A stretch of 64,000 bases of DNA from Methylococcus capsulatus str. Texas = ATCC 19069 (GTDB lineage Bacteria > Pseudomonadota > Gammaproteobacteria > Methylococcales > Methylococcaceae), in the NCBI RefSeq assembly GCF_000424685.1, contig NZ_KE384224.1, forward strand, positions 677,982 through 741,981, given 5' to 3'. This document shows positions 61,009 through 64,000 of the stretch, piece after piece; position 1 is the first letter of the stretch; each line of letters begins with the position of its first letter. A program made the position numbers and the translations under genes. The notes under the pieces were generated by a model, which was given only the letters and a program-made list of their open reading frames with translations, made no database searches and was not told the origin of the DNA.

Positions 61009-61724
61009 CGGCTGATCAACCCATGAGGATCCGCCGCCGGCAGCCGTCCACAGGCCTGGTTGGCGGGCAGCGCACGATCGATGTATTTCGGATAATCCAG
61101 TTCCAGAGCACGCATGATCGCAATGAATTCTTCCCTGCTCCTGCCGCCGCCCAAGCGGGGGTTCCGGACCATCTCGCGGCCGATCGTGCTGACCGTGTTG
61201 CCGTGGTAATCGTGTCCCGGATAAACCAGCGTTTCCGGCGGCAGGGAGAAAAGCTGGCGCTGGATGCTGTCATAGAGCGTCCCGGCGTCGCCCTCCTGGA
61301 AATCAGTGCGGCCGCAGCCATCGATGAACAAGGCGTCGCCGGTGAAAACCCGGTCGCTCATGACATAGCTCACGCAGCCGGCGGTATGGCCCGGTGTGTG
61401 ACGCACCTCGAATTCCAGATCACCCACCTGCAGTGGTACCCCGTCGGTCACCAGCAGGTCCGCGCAACCGGCTCCGGCGTCTCTGTGCACCACGCTCTTG
61501 CTGTTCAGGCGTTCCCTGAGGAGCGAAGCACCGGTGACATGATCGGCATGCACATGGGTTTCCAAAGTGTAGACCAGCCTGAGTCCCAGTCCGCGCAATA
61601 GCCCTTCGTAGTGCGGGACCTGGGTGTCCACTGGATCGATCAGCACGGCGCGACGGGTACGTTCACAACCCAATAGATAGGTGTAAGTCGAAGTATCGGT
61701 CTCGAACAGCTGTCTGAAAATCAT
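61005..61724 (-). CDS. ETHE1-type persulfide dioxygenase
   Basis: A 239-residue MBL-fold non-haem iron dioxygenase oxidising glutathione persulfide to sulfite. Start at ATG 61724 (MIFRQLFETDTSTYTYLLGC), preceded by GGAGG. Motifs: LETHVHADHVTGASLL (HxHxDH), RHTPGHTAGCVSYV, RVFTGDALFIDGCGRTDFQEGD and ETLVYPGHDYHGNTVSTIG (quoted YPGHDYHGNTVSTIG), the ETHE1/SDO signature. It is first in a two-gene operon with tauE behind a sigma-54-type promoter and divergent from a FisR-like activator. Confidence 0.92.
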   Translation of the reverse strand: MIFRQLFETDTSTYTYLLGCERTRRAVLIDPVDTQVPHYEGLLRGLGLRLVYTLETHVHADHVTGASLLRERLNSKSVVHRDAGAGCADLLVTDGVPLQVGDLEFEVRHTPGHTAGCVSYVMSDRVFTGDALFIDGCGRTDFQEGDAGTLYDSIQRQLFSLPPETLVYPGHDYHGNTVSTIGREMVRNPRLGGGRSREEFIAIMRALELDYPKYIDRALPANQACGRLPAADPHGLISR

Positions 61725-61770
61725 CCGGCCCTCCAGCAAAAAATCCTCGTCTCACATATTTTTAAGGAAG

Positions 61771-61785
61771 TCAAAAGTCGTGCCA
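61771..61785 (-). promoter_or_regulatory. Sigma-54-type promoter of the persulfide dioxygenase operon
   Basis: On the minus strand the sequence is TGGCACGACTTTTGAC: GG and the -12 element are 12 bp apart, and the match to TGGCACGNNNNTTGC is complete except A for the last C (GA instead of GC at -12). It is 47 bp before the dioxygenase start. Activator-type repeats lie upstream at 61838-61888. Confidence 0.6.
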
Positions 61786-61837
61786 CGAGCGCTGATCACA
61801 TGATTCATGACAAACCAGTGGAATTGCTCCGGAGGAC

Positions 61838-61896
61838 GTTTCATTTTTTGATACGCTCATGAAACACGTGCTACGATTCATGAAACACTATGAAAC
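61838..61896. promoter_or_regulatory. Repeated ATGAAAC sites between the divergent genes
   Basis: TCATGAAACAC occurs twice (61857-61867 and 61878-61888), exactly 21 bp apart, two helical turns. GTTTCAT (61838-61844) is an inverted half-site, and a further ATGAAAC covers the start codon of the activator gene (61890-61896). These are about 55-110 bp upstream of the sigma-54-type promoter, as expected for enhancer-binding sites, and could also allow autoregulation. Confidence 0.6.
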
Positions 61897-63206
61897 GTCG
61901 AAGCGATACCCCCTCCGGTCTCCCCCTCGACACACGCTGCCTGCTCGATGCGCTGGCCGGACTCGAATGCACCGGCGCCCTCTACCTCCTGGACGAGGAG
62001 GAGCGGGTGAGCTACTGGAGTTCGGCTGCCGAGCAGCTGACGGGCCACACGGGTGAATTTGCGACCGGCGAATCCATCGCCCGGCTGCTGCCCGGCTATG
62101 GCCCCCCTCGAGCTGACGACGGCAGAGGCGAGGACGAAATCCGGGTCGAGCGGGCGGATGGCTCGGCGCTGCTGTTGCGACGCCGGTACCATCCCCTCCG
62201 GGACCGGGAAGGGGCCGCCCGGGGCCGCCTGGAAGTACTCACCGCGATCGAAACCATCGGTACCCCTCTGGCGGAAGCCGATGTCGAGATCTTGCATGGA
62301 CTGCTCACGCGCGAACCGGCGATGAAACAGGTGTTCCGTCTCATCCGCAATGTCGCGGAAACCGAGGCCACGGTATTGGTCCGCGGCGAATCGGGCACCG
62401 GCAAAGAACTGGTCGCCCGCGCCGTGCATGCCGAGAGTCACCGCGCCAGGGAGCCGTTTCTCGCGGTCAATTGTGCCGCGCTGGCACCCTCACTCCTGGA
62501 AAGCGAACTGTTCGGGCATGTCCGCGGCGCGTTTACCGGCGCCGTGCGCAGCCATGCCGGGCTGTTCCAGCGCGCCGACGGCGGCACCTTGTTCCTCGAT
62601 GAAGTCGCCGAACTGCCGCTTGAGCTGCAGGCCAAGCTGCTGCGCGTGCTTCAGGAACGAAGCTTCGTTCCGGTCGGTGGCGACCGCACGCTCAGCGTGG
62701 ATGTAAGGATCGTGGCAGCGACCCATCGCTCGCTGCGGGATGCGGTGCGCGAGGGCCGCTTCCGCGAGGATCTGATGTACCGTCTGCGGGTAGTCCCCCT
62801 CTTCCTGCCACCCTTGCGTGAGCGCCGCCGCGACATCGGCCTGCTGCTCTGGCATTTCATCGAACGGCACAATGCCCGCGGCCTGCGCCGCATCGTCCGC
62901 ATCGACCCCGATGCCATGCGCCGGCTGCTCGACCATGCCTGGCCGGGTAATGTGCGCGAATTGCAGAACGTGGTGGAATACGCCTTCGCCGTGGGGCGGG
63001 GGGAGGTGCTGGAACTCGATGATCTGCCGCCCGAATTCCGCGACGAGCGCGCCGGGCCGCAAACGTCCATGGAAGCCGTGCCGGATGAGGCCGATCGCAT
63101 CCGCACGGCGCTGCGGCAATCCGGCGGGCGCATCGACCAGGCCGCCCGGCTGCTGCAGATGAGCCGGGCGACGCTATGGCGCAAAAGGAAGAAGCTGGGC
63201 GTGTGA
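61890..63206 (+). CDS. FisR-like sigma-54-dependent transcriptional activator
   Basis: A 438-residue enhancer-binding protein. The N-terminus (residues 1-130) is PAS-like ([21 protein letters not shown]). The AAA+ domain has Walker [16 protein letters not shown] (about 166), [14 protein letters not shown] (GAFTGA loop contacting sigma-54, about 213), [24 protein letters not shown] (quoted [20 protein letters not shown]) and an Arg finger region. The Fis-type HTH at the C-terminus is [21 protein letters not shown]. It is divergent from the persulfide dioxygenase-tauE operon with repeats in between, which matches FisR regulators that sense polysulfide. Sensing mode is inference. Confidence 0.85.
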   Translation: MKRRSDTPSGLPLDTRCLLDALAGLECTGALYLLDEEERVSYWSSAAEQLTGHTGEFATGESIARLLPGYGPPRADDGRGEDEIRVERADGSALLLRRRYHPLRDREGAARGRLEVLTAIETIGTPLAEADVEILHGLLTREPAMKQVFRLIRNVAETEATVLVRGESGTGKELVARAVHAESHRAREPFLAVNCAALAPSLLESELFGHVRGAFTGAVRSHAGLFQRADGGTLFLDEVAELPLELQAKLLRVLQERSFVPVGGDRTLSVDVRIVAATHRSLRDAVREGRFREDLMYRLRVVPLFLPPLRERRRDIGLLLWHFIERHNARGLRRIVRIDPDAMRRLLDHAWPGNVRELQNVVEYAFAVGRGEVLELDDLPPEFRDERAGPQTSMEAVPDEADRIRTALRQSGGRIDQAARLLQMSRATLWRKRKKLGV

Positions 63207-63212
63207 CGGAAG

Positions 63213-63228
63213 GGGGCAGCCCTGCCCC
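63213..63228. terminator. Hairpin after the activator gene
   Basis: GGGGCA/TGCCCC with a GCCC loop, 7 bp past the activator stop and 15 bp before the stop of the convergent multicopper oxidase. No T-run, so a weak terminator at most. Confidence 0.3.
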
Positions 63229-63242
63229 GGATTCCGGGCTCC

Positions 63243-64000
63243 CTATTGGATGTCCCACAGCCCCATCATACCCATGTCCTCATGCTCGAGGATGTGACAG
63301 TGGAACACCGTGACACCGCCGTAATCCTTCACCGGCACCAGCAGTTTGACACTCCCCATGGCCGGCACGATGACGGTGTCCTTCCAGGCCGGCGTCGTGG
63401 TATACAGTGATTTGTAGGCCGAATCGCCGCCGCTGATGGAAATCACCTGCGCCGGGTTGACGTGCTGATGAAAGGGATGGTCCATCATGCTGTTGTTGTA
63501 GATTTCCCACACCTCGTAGGTTTCACGTCCCGAAACGATGGTATAGGCCTCGGTGTCCGAAAAGGCGATGCCGTTGATGGAGGCCGAGCCACCGCCCATC
63601 ATGCCCATCCCCATGCTCAGGGTGATCTGCCGGGTGACCGCATTGGCCGGCACGTTCAGCCGAGTCGCGCTGGGATCGACCATCGCCGGCAGGTTCTGGC
63701 TCAGCGATGAGCCGGTGACGTTCACGGTCATGAGGGTGATCTGCTGATTGGCCGAGTCGCCCGCCCCCCGGTTGTATGGCAAGGCCTGCAACTTGTAGTA
63801 ACCCTTGGTGCTCGAAGCCTTCACCAGGACGTCCACCCGCTCGCCCGGCGACAGCAGCACGGTGCTCTGCGCATAGGGCTTGTCCAGCAGGCCGCCGTCC
63901 GTGCCGACCACCCGCAGCGAATGGCTGCCCAGGCTGAGCTTGTAGAACCGCGCGTTGCTGGCGTTGACGATCTTCCAGCGCTGCACCTGCCCTGGCCGCA
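63243..64000 (-). CDS. Multicopper oxidase, C-terminal part (cut by the window edge)
   Basis: The C-terminal ~252 residues of a multicopper oxidase; the 5' part lies beyond position 64000. Cupredoxin domain features are WKIVNASNARFYKLSLG, VLLSPGERVDVLV, DHPFHQHVNPAQVIS (HPFHxH, type 1/3 copper ligands) and the C-terminal FHCHILEHEDMGMMGLW (HCHxxxHxxxG/M, type 1 copper). A Met/Gly insert (SMGMGMMGGGSAS) lies before the last domain, as in CueO-like copper oxidases. It probably oxidises Cu(I) or phenolics in the periplasm. It is convergent with the activator gene. Confidence 0.88.
   Translation of the reverse strand, partial: RPGQVQRWKIVNASNARFYKLSLGSHSLRVVGTDGGLLDKPYAQSTVLLSPGERVDVLVKASSTKGYYKLQALPYNRGAGDSANQQITLMTVNVTGSSLSQNLPAMVDPSATRLNVPANAVTRQITLSMGMGMMGGGSASINGIAFSDTEAYTIVSGRETYEVWEIYNNSMMDHPFHQHVNPAQVISISGGDSAYKSLYTTTPAWKDTVIVPAMGSVKLLVPVKDYGGVTVFHCHILEHEDMGMMGLWDIQ

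Noticed and set aside
1-64000. tRNA, rRNA or integrase/attachment sites
   Set aside because: I found no tRNA-like cloverleaf ends, rRNA sequence or integrase motif in any frame.

Overview
The window looks like a chromosomal segment of a GC-rich gammaproteobacterium. Gene content fits a Methylococcus-type methanotroph: an Xps-ordered type II secretion operon, a complete late biotin operon, a hydrogenase-4-like membrane complex and a cytochrome bd operon. The assignment to Methylococcaceae is inference from gene content; no methane-oxidation gene is present. I see no rRNA, tRNA, CRISPR array or replication origin.

Layout. 0.2-0.85 kb: a FitAB/VapBC-type toxin-antitoxin pair on the + strand. 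0.9-18.6 kb: a long minus-strand exopolysaccharide/O-antigen-type cluster. It starts (at its right end) with an EPS-associated MarR-like regulator, gmd and fcl, then a TviB-like nucleotide-sugar dehydrogenase, two Rpn/DUF2887-type nuclease genes, a flippase, methyltransferases, glycosyltransferases, a Wzy-like polymerase and hexapeptide acyltransferases. Its centre (about 7.75-10.8 kb) is strikingly AT-rich and probably imported. One methyltransferase there is interrupted by a 99-bp MITE. 18.7-19.8 kb: a small lipoprotein and a Uma2-family protein. 20.0-27.4 kb: six tightly coupled genes (hyfB-C-E-F-G-I-like) behind a near-perfect sigma-54 promoter. The large subunit lacks the NiFe-binding cysteines, so this is a hydrogenase-related (Ehr-like) complex of unknown reaction. 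27.4-34.4 kb: a STAS-like protein, a HAD phosphatase, a WecA/MraY-family transferase, an adenylate-forming ligase, a Nif3-family protein, a beta-CASP nuclease-like protein and a Met/His-rich secreted protein. 34.4-38.9 kb: bioB-F-H-C-D. 39.2 kb: comF. 39.9-51.0 kb: gspE-F-G-H-I-J-K-L-M-N-D. 51.3-56.7 kb: hisC, a broken TVP38-family gene, tauE, opgD, alkB-like and a PepSY-like protein. 56.8-60.0 kb: cydP-A-B-X, including a 40-residue CydX. 60.1-63.2 kb: a sulfur module (persulfide dioxygenase plus TauE exporter) divergent from a FisR-like sigma-54 activator, with a recognisable -24/-12 promoter and direct-repeat binding sites between them. The window ends inside a multicopper oxidase.

Cross-cutting observations. 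Five genes are frameshifted at G/C homopolymers; every such tract of 8 or more that I found sits in a broken gene, while 7-base tracts lie in intact genes. Four of the five need exactly one base removed. This is either phase variation or a systematic sequence error. A palindromic repeat, also present twice between bioB and comF, has inserted into the TviB-like gene and is translated in frame. Two nearly identical 15-bp palindromes, in front of the EPS regulator and in front of the TviB-like gene, are a candidate operator set for that regulator.
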